Positions 22,401 to 34,150 of a DNA stretch of 64,000 nucleotides are shown piece by piece; within the stretch, counting starts at the first letter, position 1, and each line of letters starts with the position of its first letter. The stretch comes from Ophiodon elongatus (lineage: Eukaryota > Chordata > Actinopteri > Perciformes > Hexagrammidae). The translations under genes were made by a program, and so were the position numbers. The stretch is from NCBI GenBank assembly GCA_016806645.1, contig JACSYO010001980.1, positions 3,238,501 to 3,302,500 of the forward strand, in the 5' to 3' direction. The notes below the pieces were generated by a model that was not told where the DNA came from, ran no database searches, and saw nothing but the letters and a program-made list of their open reading frames with translations.

Positions 22401-22654
22401 TGACTGGACCCATTGGAGGGCAGTACATTACGTTATAATGTAAATTGCAATAACAGAACTATCATGGACTGGGTTTTTTGGGGGCAATTAGTCAACCATC
22501 CCACTTTGAAAGTATTAACGTTTCAAAATGTAGTACCTCCAGACCCCTAATTATTTTTATGTTGCATAGGATATCTTTAAATGACATTTGTTCCTGCAAA
22601 TAAGATCTTATCTAATATTTGTATATTCCAATGATAAGGAGACATAGAAAGATG

Positions 22655-22815
22655 TGGATATTAAATTCAATTTATTTTGTAGAGCTCAAAATCCCAAATC
22701 AGCCTCAGAGGGCTTTACAATCTGTCTACATACAACATCCTCTGTCCCGGGACCCCTCAGGAAAACTCCCCCAAAAAAACCTGCACGCTACTGAACCGTG
22801 AGGGGGATCCGACTT
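22655..22815. repeat. dispersed fish repeat fragment
   Basis: The phrases TTCAATTTATTTTGTAGAGC, CAGCCTCAGAGGGCTTTACA and GGGACCCCTCAGGAAAACTC are those of a repeat found throughout teleost genomes, next to genes and in BAC-end data. Family name not known to me. Confidence 0.5.
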
Positions 22816-22819
22816 TAAC

Positions 22820-24700
22820 AAAGCTGATACATTTAGACAGGTAACCATCTACCTATCTACCTATACACGGAGAACATGTAAACTCCTCACTAGAGATCCA
22901 CCCTACTCTTTATGTGTGGTGACTGTGCTTGCCACAGTGCACCTGCGTGCAGCAAAATATAGACATAGCGATGGCCGAAGAGCAAAACCTCCTATCTGAA
23001 AAATGCACTTTTTTGAGAAGACAAAAAGAAAACTTGTTTTCTTACAGAATGCTATTTGTTAAGGATACCCAATACATAATACAAAATACAAAAAAATATA
23101 TATATATACAAAGTGCAGATAGGGTTATTCCCCACTTTTCCTGGATAATTTTGCAGATAGGCGGCTTTGCACTTTGGCCATCGATAGGGGCAAAGACGTT
23201 GGGGTCCAAGCGCAACTTGAGCGCGGCTGTCCCACTGCTCACCAGGTGAGCCGCCACCAGGTGAGCCCAGTGTTTAAGGATTATTGTTGGGGATTTATTT
23301 TCTGTTTGTATTGCTCATTTCTAAACGACATTGAAAGTTGCTTTCAACCAAGTAACATCCAGAAGATACTCTCCGGTAAAGTAGGCATGGCCGGGTTACT
23401 GCTGCTGAATTAATTACTGAATCAATCAATCAATGCAGAGCAAATACAATGATGTGTAGAATATTGTGTGTGGTTGTTTGAGAAACCAAAGCATGACGAT
23501 GGGGGACAGCAGTCACACTAGTCATGCTTAACAGCATTCCAACAATGAGCTGTTGGATTATCTATTCAATGTTTTGATAGCTTTCAAAAGTGTTTCCCAA
23601 ATTCAAAACATGTAATAACTTAATACATAAATTGGTAGCTTATTGTGTCAAGTGCTTTATAAAAATCTAAAAATAAAAAAACACTATTGTCCAATATATA
23701 TTCATTGTATTAATTTGTATGTTACTACAACCCTGGCATGAGCATTGTGCATATCAGTCACAACCTTTCGCAGCCGGGATCAGAGAGGAAACACTTTGGT
23801 ACAGTTTAGCTATATCATAGAGCTCTATGGTTACATGTTGGATGAAACCAACCAATTGAAAACATGGAAGTAGGCCCGTCAAGCCCTACAGTAGCCCACA
23901 GGGACATTTCACTGGCTACACAAGTTTGTGGGGTTTTTTTGTGTTTTTCTTTATATATCTTTTGACAATAGAAATCACTTACATACAAACAAAGAAGTAA
24001 TTAATACAGACAAAACCACAGCAGAGTCAGGGGGAGTCAAAAAAACAACAACACAAATACGTGTTTTTTGCTGCTTTTTTAATTTATGATTTAAATGGTT
24101 TTAATGTACCGTTTAGTTTCATTTTCAAATACAAAAAAAATCTGATTTAGAATTGCTAAATTAGGATTGAATTAATATTACAGATTGCTAGTTTTTAAGA
24201 TTTATTTTGTGTGTCTCCAGCTGTCTGGGAATACCGGACAGGAAAACGAAGTCTACAATTTCACTTTCGAGATCTAAAATGATTATAAAAGAAAATGTTC
24301 CGTGGAGCTGGATGGGGCTTCACTAGTACTGCTGGTAAAGTTGTTGAGCTGAAAGGGGTGGATGTGTATTTCATTAACTGTAAGTATGCAAGCTGTTCCT
24401 GCCAATGTTTTCTGTGCAGGTAGATATGACTCAAACAAAGGATTCTGTCAGGTATGTGTTTCTGTCTTTTTATACGAAATGTCAGCTGGTATAGAAATGC
24501 TATAAAAGGTTTCTTCCTCCTCAAAGGGGGATTCTGGTGTGCAGCGCAATGGCTGTTGGTGTTGAGTCATTCAACATGAACAGAAACTGTAACTAGCCAA
24601 ATGTAGCCTACTTCTACTCGGATAATTCAAATTACCTTCCCTGGATCAAAAGCACCCTAAAATGTTATCAGTACATTACAAAAGATGAATGAAATCAAAA
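22820..24700. other. intergenic, nothing recognised
   Basis: AT-rich sequence with short random frames only. A 7-unit TA run lies near 23098. No exon, RNA gene or recognisable mobile element was seen. Confidence 0.5.
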
Positions 24701-24709
24701 CTGATTACT

Positions 24710-24990
24710 TTTGGACTGAGTTTATTTGTTTAAATTAATAGGATTTTAGTATAGTTCCAGGGGACAAATGAAGGTATGAGAACGACCAATACGTTAATAG
24801 CACCCATCTTGCTCTTCCCTTGGTGCCGGCTCCCAAATCTGTTCATGACTCCATTTTGCTCAATTGTGTTCCCATGTCACCTGGTACACTAAGACTAAGT
24901 GTACCTAAATCTGAGAGATTAATCTTTCTGCATTGCTTTGCTCACACCCAGGGGGACTTTGGGCTTGTTAAATTGACAAAGTAAGAAGAA
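24710..24990. repeat. diverged repeat family C, copy 1 (partial)
   Basis: Shares with copies at 25465-25905 and 33765-34150 the ordered phrases GCTCCAGGGGACA-like, GAGAACNAN, CAATACGTTAATAGCAC, CTTGCTCTTCC and CAATCTGTTCAT-like. It carries no coding capacity. Confidence 0.5.
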
Positions 24991-25464
24991 GAAAGAGAAC
25001 GTGAGAATAGTGGCAATTGGGTGAGTCTCACAGCCAATTTGTAAGAGTTGGCAGCCCTCACACTGTGTGAGCAACAGTGAACAGTTTAAAACCAAATAAA
25101 TGAGTCCTCATTAGATGTGTGAGTATAAAAGAAGACAAACATAATGAAATTCTCAGCTGCAAAAAGCAACATGCAGGGCTGTGCTAAATGAAGAAATGGA
25201 CACAACATCCCTAATCAGTTATACTGATAACTTGAGTGTTTGAAGTCATGACTGAATTCATGGAGCTCTCTACACTGTTAAAGATCATTAAACTGCTGTA
25301 CTGTTTACAACTCAAGACCCTATTAAAACAAGTCCATATCTTAATATTGAAATATTTTTTTCCTGAAATTAGGTTTGCGTGATCATTGGTAATAGTTATC
25401 TTCATCCAAATATTTTTTTGTTGCACATCTTGCAATATGTGAAGAGGCAAGATAGAGGAAAAAT

Positions 25465-25905
25465 GTCAGTTTTGGACTAAGTTCATTATGGCTCCAGGGC
25501 ACAGGAGAAAGGTAAGATTAACACCTTATGGAAAGGGTGTGTGAGAACAAAAATGAAAGTCAAACACAGTTCCTGCATGTAGAATCTCTTTTAGGTTGTG
25601 AATAATCACCACCCTGCTCTTCCATTTGTGTTGGCCCCCCCAATCTGTTCATAATCAATCGTGTCCTCATGACACCCAGTGCACATTCCTGCTCCAGTAA
25701 TTCATCTTATTTGTTAACCCACCAAGCCCACAGTCCTCCTGGGTATAAGCAAAGCAGTCACGTCAACATTAATCACATCAGATTAAAACTGTGCACAGTA
25801 GGTGTGAAGAATGTATGACGGAAATCAGTATGGAGTTGATATTAAAACTGAAATAAATGTGACCTCTAGAACAACTCGAACTGGATAAGTCGCAAAGTTT
25901 GCTTT
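25465..25905. repeat. diverged repeat family C, copy 2
   Basis: Contains TTTTGGACTAAGTTCA, GGAAAGGGTGTGTGAGAAC, AAAACTGTGCACAGTAGGTG and ATGTGACCTCTAGAACAACTC, all matched in order by the copy 8.3 kb downstream at 33765-34150. Confidence 0.6.
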
Positions 25906-25909
25906 AATA

Positions 25910-27830
25910 CAGCTCCAAAGGTCAGTGTATACAGCTTATGTGCAGTTTGTTGTGTAAGAAAGTTTAGAATAATAATTGCGGGTCTCCCCAGCTGTCTCAT
26001 AATTAATGCCTTAAAGTTGTGTGTAAGGGCTTCCAACAAATCGTATACTCAATGTCCATACTTTACAATTGTTTGTGAATTTGTTTTTGTTTTTTCACAG
26101 TAAATCAGAAGAAAAAAGAGAGGACACAAAACATTTTAATAAAATATTTGACTTACTGGTTTGCCAAAAGGCAACAGTGTAATCATTTAAACATTATATA
26201 AATAAAAACACTGGAAAAGATTTGAAGGAAATTATGTTTCTCTTTCAGGTCTGAAGGAACATAAAACACTTTGTGACTAAACTATGTTAATACTCCTGTC
26301 ACTCCATTCGTCATCATTTGCACCCACAGTAAGTTACTGTTTTTCTTTTTGAAAGTTTTCTCAAATTAAACTCTAGAGCAAACACCAGCCCATAGCTTTA
26401 CTTTGTATCCTAGGTGTTTTGGAAAACTGACATTTGTTATAGTTTCAGTCCTTCTCGCTAAACAACTGGCAAATGTGTTCATATTGTAGCATTGGGTAAT
26501 CGTCAACTCTGCTGTCATTTGTAATATCTGAAAGTGGTAAAAAGTCTGAGTCCATCACCAAAGTGTTTTTTTCATTTATCAACAGCCAATACAACTTTCT
26601 CTTCAAGCAGTTGCTGCTTCCAATTTAGTCAAAAATGTTAAATGTATAAACTCTCTGTTAAATAAATGTGCATATGACATCAAAACATCTGAATGACCCA
26701 CTCTGACACCATTTGATAAGGTTTTCGTTGTAAAAAACTTCATTCCACTTCAGTCAGCGCAGGGTCTCCTGAACTTTTGTCCTCGCTCGTGAATCCACCC
26801 GTTTGACACTGACAAAGCAGAGAAAAATATGTGAGGACAAAAAGCCTTTGTAATAGAATACAAAAACACACTGGAAACCTTCACCACCACAATTTCCCAC
26901 GTCAGCATGTGGTAAAAGTATTACCCAAGAGAAGTTTAGTGTATGCTTATATAACATGAAAAGTGAGAATCGTGGTTACACACATACGCATAATCTATAA
27001 ACACTGCTCCCATAATTAAACTGCAGTGTTTGGATTACTACCTTGTTTAGATGTTAACTTTTCTGACTAATATCTTAATGATTAATATTCCTGTAAATAA
27101 CAACTTGATTTCACACGTAACTAAATTAAACTACTACAGGCACATAAACTTGACTGGTCTCCAATCGTTACAAGTATGGAGCTGGTTTGTGACATCTGCT
27201 AGAAGCAGTTTGCGAGATCAATAAAACAATGAAATAAGAAAATATATTTGAATAATGTGAGCATTCATCCTTGAATTGAAAATTGTGGGACTCCACATGA
27301 AAGCAGGCTTGTTACGTCCCCTTTTGTTTAGTCGAGGGAATAAGGGGGAACGAACATGAATGTGAAAGAATATATGAAAAATCCAAAGTAGGAGTAACGT
27401 TTAACAAGATTTAGTTTCACTCAGGGGTATTTAACAAAAGGTTCTCCATAACGTGTGAGAGGTTGGGACAGCTCTGGTCGTGCCAAGCAAATAGAAATCG
27501 ATATCTCAAAACTAGGCCTGGCTACCTCCCTCTGGAAACAAAACAAACAAAATAGCTTCACATGCTTCTCAACATTGCTTTACCAAAACAAATGCAAAGG
27601 GAACACCGACCAATAAACCTAATGTTTCTAGACACAAATAACTATGTGTTGGCACAAATGTAAAAAAAACCTTCACAATGAACAATCTCAGTGTCAGTTT
27701 ACACATGACATCGAACAAAAACCAGGCTCATATTTTCTCAATAATATTAGTTAGTCTAAGATACTAAACTAGTACTTGATAACACTTACTTATTGAGTTC
27801 TTTTGCAGAATATCTGATATATTAAACTGT
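25910..27830. other. intergenic, nothing firmly recognised
   Basis: AT-rich sequence. The part from about 27310 (GTTACGTCCCCTTTTG) to 27830 directly follows the 3' end of the minus-strand LINE remnant and may be its 3' UTR, but there is no diagnostic tail. Confidence 0.4.
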
Positions 27831-27834
27831 ACTT

Positions 27835-28696
27835 CCCGAGGTTTCCAATTAACTGTCTTCTTTCTTGTTCATATTTCTGACATTGTACAATAACGTGGTC
27901 TATTGTTTCCTCTTACCCACAATAGTCGCATTTGCCTGTATCATGTTCTCCTACTTTTTGTAACGTACTGTTAAGACTAGTGTGTCAAAATCTAAGTCTT
28001 GATATGACTGTTTCATCTCTCCTGTTCCTTCCGGCACATCTTATTTCTCCCACTTTCCTCTGAACTCTGTAAAACCATCATTCTTTTCTGTCCTTCTCCC
28101 ATTGCTTCTGCCACCTTTCCTTCAACATCATTTTAATAATACTTTTGGTTTCTAATTTACTGAAGTTGACTGCAACATTTGTGCAGCTATTTTTTGCAGC
28201 TTCTTTTGCAGCTTTATCTGCCATTTAATTTCCTTTTGTCACCAATATGTGCTGGTACCCATAGGAACACAACTGTCAGACCCATCATTTGAATTCTGTA
28301 TAATGTTTGTTGTATTTCAAAAAGGATATCTGGTCTACTGTCTGAATGGCTGTACTGTAAGCTGTCCAATGATGAACTTGAGACTGAACAAATGATTGCC
28401 CTCAATGGTCTTGTGTCCTCTATCCACTGTAGTGTTAACATTATTGCCAGCATTTCCCCTGTGTACACCGATAATCCCTCCGTGATCATTTTACCTATTT
28501 AGATATACAATTCTGGAACAATAAATGGTAATCCTACCTTGTTCACTAAACTCTTTGAGTCTGTGAAAACCTGGACATAACTGTGGTAACTGTCAATATG
28601 TGTCTGTATTGTATGCAAATTAAATATACCCCCTCTATCCTTGTTCTTCTTTTTTAATAATGCAAAGTCTACTGTTGCATCAGGAAGTATCCACGG
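27835..28696 (-). pseudogene. I/Nimb-like LINE remnant: RNase H domain and C-terminal Cys motif
   Basis: Read on the minus strand, 28640-28214 encodes an RNase H domain: VFTDSKSL, then EMLAIMLTLQWIE, then RIQMMGLTVVFLWVPAHIGD (28489-28214). A C-terminal CDYCG...HVIVQCQKYEQER zinc-like motif lies near 27920-27850. These are hallmarks of RNase-H-bearing LINEs of the I/Nimb group. Stops and frameshifts are present. The 5' half of the same element continues at 31886-33430, beyond the inserted L1-like element. The reverse-transcriptase domain that should lie between the two halves is absent. Confidence 0.75.
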
Positions 28697-30712
28697 TTAT
28701 CCATTATTATATCTATTGATTCTGGACGGAAAATATTGTTGGACCCTAAAGAGATAAATTCAGGATTTCATTCATTTTACTCTAAACTGTATACCTCCGA
28801 AGTTCGCTTTGACAAGGCAAAATGTGATAACTTTTAAAAGAAAAGTGACACTTCTAACTCTCTCTCTGGATAAGTCCAATGACTTAGGGGTCCTAATCAC
28901 TCTGACCGAACTTAAAGATGCCATTGCGGGGATGAAAAGGGAGAAATCACCGGGATGGGACGGTATTCCCCTGGAATTTTACCTTACTTTTTGGGATCTG
29001 TTGGGCCAATTTCTATTGGATATGATTAACTGTTCTATTGAAATGGGTTGTTTTTCAGAAGACATTAACTTAGCTTTAATATTCGTATTACCAAAACCCG
29101 GTAAAGATCCGACTCTATCCAGCAGCTACAGACCCCCGTCTATCCTTACTACCGAGATTAAAATGTTTGCACGCATTTTGGCATCCCGCCTCGAACCACA
29201 TATGACTAAATTAGTTCACTGTGACTAGACGGGCTTCATTAAGTCACAACTGGCTTCTGATAATATGCGTCACCTTTTGCATATTATTCATGCTGGAAAA
29301 GATAGCAAGTCCCCTAGTGCTGTCCTAAGCTTAAATGCAGAAAAAGCCTTTGATAGGATTGAATGGGATTATCTATGGGGAGTATTGGAGAAAGATTGGG
29401 ATTGGGGATAAACTTTATTAAATAAAATAAATAAAAATTGGACCAAATCAGCTCTTTTACCATTAAATCAACATTTAATACCAGGTCCCTTACCTTCTAA
29501 TATCCCCATTGTTAAACATTTTAAATATCTTGGAATTGAAATCTACAACTCCCTACATGCAATCATTTCAAAAAACTATATGGGCATATATGAATGTATT
29601 GAATCTGGCCTTAGCAGATGGACTCAGAGTTCAAAATCGCTCCAGACTCGGGTTTCAATTCTGAAGATGGATATTCTACCGAGAGTTAATTTCTTTGCAT
29701 CTACGTTACCCTTATCTCCACCACCTAATTATTGGAACAAACTTCACTCCTTAATTTCCAAGTTTATATGGGGCGGGAAGCAACCACAAATTAAGATGGC
29801 CACACTACAAAGGCATAAAACTAAAGGTGGTCTTTCAGTACCAAACTTTAAATATTATTTTTGGTCTTTTGTTTTGAGACCACTCTCAATTTGGTTGAAC
29901 CCAGACACATCGGTATCCTGGAAACCAATTGAAGAAAACCTTGCTTCACCACGCAGGTTAGAGGACCTGGTTTACTCTAATATTCCACTCAAACAATCTA
30001 AACTCTCTCTTGGCCCAATTATATCTTTCGTATTATCATTATGTATGGCTGAAAAAGAGACCAAAACAAATCTCAAATGGCATCTCGACACCCCGATCTT
30101 TAATAATTGTATATTACTTACCTGTGGGGTCCCATTTTCCTCATCAACATGGTCAAACTAGCAGATATCTTCAATGACAATGGTTTGAGGTCATTTAATG
30201 ATATACGCACTACCTATGACATACCTGGCTCATCATTCTTTCTATACCTGCAACTAAGAGCATCACTTAAAGCATATGGGGTACTGTGGACTGATCCTCT
30301 GGGATCACATCTCCTGCATTCTATTATTAACACTCAAGGCCAAACCAAGGGATTAGTATAAAAATTTTACTCATTCTTTTCTGTATCTTCCTACAAATCC
30401 TTACATAATGAACAGGTCTGGGAAAAAGACCTCGAACACATGACGGAGAATGTGCTACTGGACTGAGATTATATTTGGAAAGGTATAACTGAAACCTCCA
30501 AAAACCCCAACCATCAGCAGATTCACCTAAATTATTTACATCGAACATATTATACACCTCGGAAGAGCTTTTTAATGAAAATAACTACATCATCAATATG
30601 TACCCTTTGTACAGAAGGACTCGTTGGCTCTTTCATGCACATGTTTTGGTTTTGTAAAGATGTAACTCTTTTTTGGAAAATGGTATGTTGTTTCCTGACA
30701 GATTCTAAACTA

Positions 30713-31289
30713 TGTAGTTCCAGGCAGGACCCAAAAGCAGACTCAGGAGACCGGATAGTCGAGTGCAAAAACAGGGTATTTAATCATACGGCAATAGGAA
30801 CCAGGATCAAGACATCAGACGAACCCACGACGAGGGACAAGACAAACAGGGCTTAAATACACAGGGGAGGTGCAGGTGCAGGTGATCAGACACAGGAGGA
30901 TTCAATTAGACAATCACAAAGACAGGAAGTGAAGTGACACGAGGAAACACGAGACAGGGAACCTTCAAAATCCATCCATCCATCCATTCCATCCATTTTC
31001 ATCCGCTTATCCGGGGTCGGGTCGCGGTGGCAGCAGGCCTAGCAGGCCGACCCAGGCTTCCCTCTCACCCGCAACACGTTCCAGCTCGTTCTGGGGGATC
31101 CCGAGGCATTCCCAGGCCAGCTGGTAGATATAATCCCTCCAGCGTGTCCTGGGTCTTCCCCGGGGCCTCCTACCAGTTGGGCGTGCCTGGAAAACCTCTA
31201 ACGGGAGGCGTCCAGGAGGCATCCTGATTAGATGCCCGAACTTTCAAAATACAACAGGAAACACACACTTAACACCCGAAACCATGACA
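30713..31289 (-). mobile_element. LTR (solo), inserted in the L1-like LINE, itself interrupted
   Basis: Minus-strand relative of the LTR at 20535-22191. Shared phrases in order are TGTCATGGTTTCGGGTGTTA, TTCACTTCCTGTCTT, GATCACCTGCACCTGCACC, GTATTTAAGCCCT, TTTTTGCACTC and GAGTCTGC-TTTGGGTCCTGCC. Without the nested LINE tail it is about 300 bp because it lacks the GC-rich array of the other copy. I could not find a matching 5-bp duplication at its ends, so the exact boundaries are less certain. Confidence 0.65.
30972..31242 (-). mobile_element. 3' end of a non-LTR retrotransposon, inserted in the LTR
   Basis: The minus strand encodes the conserved LINE C-terminus with RPTGRRPRGRPRTRWRDYI, then LERVAGEREAWVGLLGLLPP, followed by a GGATGGATGG tail at 30972. 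It is flanked by TTCAAAAT at 30964-30971 and 31243-31250, a target-site duplication. It is 5'-truncated, as is usual for LINE insertions. The family is Rex1/L2-like; which one is uncertain. Confidence 0.8.
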
Positions 31290-31885
31290 CCCCTACTGTG
31301 CTGCTTCGAAATGACTTTTCCGCAATGGAATTATCACAGCCTCAAAAACGCATCTTATTAGCCGGCCTTACAGCCGCAAAAAAATGTTGCGTTGGAGTCC
31401 CTCACATACTCTTACGAAACCCCAGTTGTTAACTAGCTATCTTAATGTTGTGAACATGGAACTTTCAATAGCCAGAATAAAATGGTGCTAAGAAAAAACT
31501 ACCCTATTCTGGTCTACGGCTTTAAGCAAAATCCGACAATTTATGTAATTGGATCATAGTATAATACATTATAATAATATTTGGAGATGTATGAGGGGGG
31601 TGGGCATCGCCAATAGTGGGAGGGAGAGTATTTAGCACTATATGTATATATGTGTATGAATGTGTATGAATGTATTTATGTGTTTGTATATGTATATGTT
31701 TGTACGTATATATATATCTTTTTATTTTATTTTTTTATATGTAGCTTTATGTATGTATATATGTGTGTGCATATGCACATTACATATCCATTTTTGTCCT
31801 GTCCTTCACTGTCACTTGTTGTTGTGTTTTTCTTTTTTCTTTTTATTGCATATCTAAAAACTCTATAAAAATGTGATCACAAAAA

Positions 31886-33430
31886 AGGAAATATCCACGG
31901 CGCTATTGCTGGCAATGGAACTGTTGGACTGAAGTTTAATTTCCATCTACATTAACTCTTCTATCACCATTCCATTGTCATTACCACGACCCCATAATGT
32001 TCTATGAGCATTAAAATCTCCACAACACATCACTTTCCATACTAACTGTACAGCTAATTCATCCAATAAATCAATTGAAAGTTTCTTACATGGTTATAAA
32101 AGTTTCCTATTCTGATAGTTCCTTCTCTTATCCAAAACTTCAATTATCACATATTCCAGCTGTGTTCCTTTCCCTAAAACTTCATACTGTATTCCTTGTT
32201 TTACAAATAGTATGCAGTCTCCTCCATTATCCCCCACTCTATCCCTGCGAATACTATCATAACCTTTAATAAAAAATTATAATGCTGTTTTAAGCCATGT
32301 TTCCTGAACACATATAATTTCTGGTTTATTTTTTAGGTTTTTAATGAATTTTAAATCTCTTGGCCATTTAATAGCAAGCTTCTTGTGTTTCATTGTAGTA
32401 CAATCAGACTATCCTATCCCCTGGGCCTCCTGGATTCCCGTCTTCCCTCGAGTCTTTTAATATGCTCCCAGGATGCATCTTTTATCCTCCAAAAATTCTC
32501 AGCTCTCCTCACTATTATTTTAATTTTCTCTGTTTTGTGTTTGACTTGGTCGGTACAATTTATTACATATGCAATAAACGGAATCAACTTCTCCACTGTC
32601 AGTGCTGTATTGGTTTCCTCGGACAGACCTGCCTCTGCTCTCAAAACTTGGTTCGGTGTTTTATTAATTTCCCTTTGATCTTGTACCCTCTTCACAGACC
32701 ATATGTTACCCTGTGTTGGCCACCACAATTGCAACATTTATCCTGTACATTATCACTACAGTCCTCAACTCTGTGATCTGCTCCACACTTGGGACACCTC
32801 TGTTTCCCTTTGCAGACTGCTTCTCTATGTCCATACCTCTGGCGTTGTAGCAGCGAAGCAGGGGAGGAATGTAGGGCCTCATGTTGGGTACTTATACATC
32901 CAATTTTTAATTCTTTCCGGTAGTACGGACTCCTGAACCTCAATAAGAACAGATAAGCTGTCAACCCTTTCTCCATTAACTGTTCTTAGCAATCTCTTCA
33001 GTCTGCTCACTTCTCCCCCATAAATACTCCATTTGAGTCTTTCAAGATCTTAGTCTACAGGAATACCTGTTATCACTCCTCGTGTCACTCGATTCTCACC
33101 CAAAGATATTTTTTCACTTATTATTTTCTTACAAATACTTTCTATAAGCATAGCTTTGTTTTTCTGTTCTTCCGTTATACATATTATCAACAAGCTTCCA
33201 TCCTTCAGGACCTAAGCCATTTCTAACCCTCCAATCTTTTTTTTTCAATTCCCTGGACAGGGCTTTCGGGCTAAGACCAACATGCTCATCTTTCTTTCTG
33301 AATTTAAGGATTATTTTAAATTCCTCCCTCACCATCTTCCTCACAATCTTTCCTTCATCAGAACTATTTTCCTCCAAACTTCTCTTCTTATTTTGACTCC
33401 CATTCAAACTTCCCTCACCTCGCCCGTTCT
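31886..33430 (-). pseudogene. I/Nimb-like LINE remnant: ORF1 with zinc knuckles and APE endonuclease part
   Basis: On the minus strand, 33407-33129 begins the gag-like ORF1 (KKRSLEENSSDEGKIV). Two CCHC-type knuckles follow near 32815-32700 (CPKCGADHRVEDC and CCNCGGQH). The endonuclease follows at about 32350-31960 with PEIICVQETWLK and GDFNAHRTLWGRG. Several stops and frameshifts make it non-functional. It is the 5' half of the element whose RNase H half lies at 27835-28696. The halves are separated by the inserted L1-like LINE. Confidence 0.75.
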
Positions 33431-33764
33431 CTCCCTCCCCTTAGTTACCATCTGGTTGTGATGAAAGATGAAGTTTAAGAGTTGCAATATATGAAGAAGC
33501 ATATGTTTTTTGTAACTTATGGTCAATTACAAACTCTGGTCTTTCAGCATGTCACATCAAACATCAACCAGATGTCTTTTTTAAATCTACTTTACGATTA
33601 TAACAAATTTACTGTTAACATACAATAAACATTTAGTGAAAGTATGTGTCCATCCTTTCAGCTGACAAACACCTTAATGTGTTAATATACTGTAATATCC
33701 CTAACCATTAAAGTCTGTCTACATAGTGTGACAAAAGATACAGGATATGAATAAATTCAAAACT

Positions 33765-34150
33765 TGTGTAAGTTTTGGACTAAGTTCAGTTTAGCTCCAG
33801 GGGACAAGAGGATGTGGGAGATAAACACCTTTTCGAAAGGGTGTGTGTGAGAACTACAAAAACATGCATGAACAATCTCTTTTAATTCCCACCTCAATGG
33901 AGCAATACGTTAATAGCACACGCCTTGCTCTTCCTTTGATGTTGCCTCCCCCCTCCCCCCCCTCTCCCAATACGTTCATTATGCCAAGTTTCCCAGAACA
34001 GTCACATCAACAGCAATCACATTAGATAGGCTATAATGTTCCAAAATTAAAACAGTGCGAAGTAGGTGTGAAGAAATTTGTGAGTGAAATGAGCGTGGAG
34101 TTTATATCAAAATGAAAAAATGTGACCCCTCGAATAACTCAAAACATGTT
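33765..34150. repeat. diverged repeat family C, copy 3
   Basis: Same ordered phrases as 25465-25905 (TTTTGGACTAAGTTCA; GAAAGGGTGTGTGTGAGAAC; AAAACAGTGCGAAGTAGGTG; ATGTGACCCCTCGAATAACTC) and the CAATACGTTAATAGCAC phrase shared with 24710-24990. Confidence 0.6.

Larger units (their letters stand above)
28697..31885 (+). mobile_element. L1-like LINE, 5'-truncated and decayed, nested inside the I/Nimb-like LINE
   Basis: Flanked by near-identical 15-bp duplications AGGAAGTATCCACGG (28682-28696) and AGGAAATATCCACGG (31886-31900). The reverse transcriptase starts at about 28740 with HSFYSKLYTSE, then KSPGWDGIPLEFY, LPKPGKDPT and motif A as SLNAEKAFDRIEW. A TAG interrupts it at 29226-29228. Motif A has Asn where the catalytic Asp is expected. 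The sequence then jumps near 29410 to the post-catalytic KHFKYLGIEI block, so the YADD-type motif C is deleted. The C-terminal part ends with a CTLC...GSFMHMFWFC motif near 30602-30655. A solo LTR interrupts it at 30713. The short A-rich tail ends at 31885. Confidence 0.85.
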
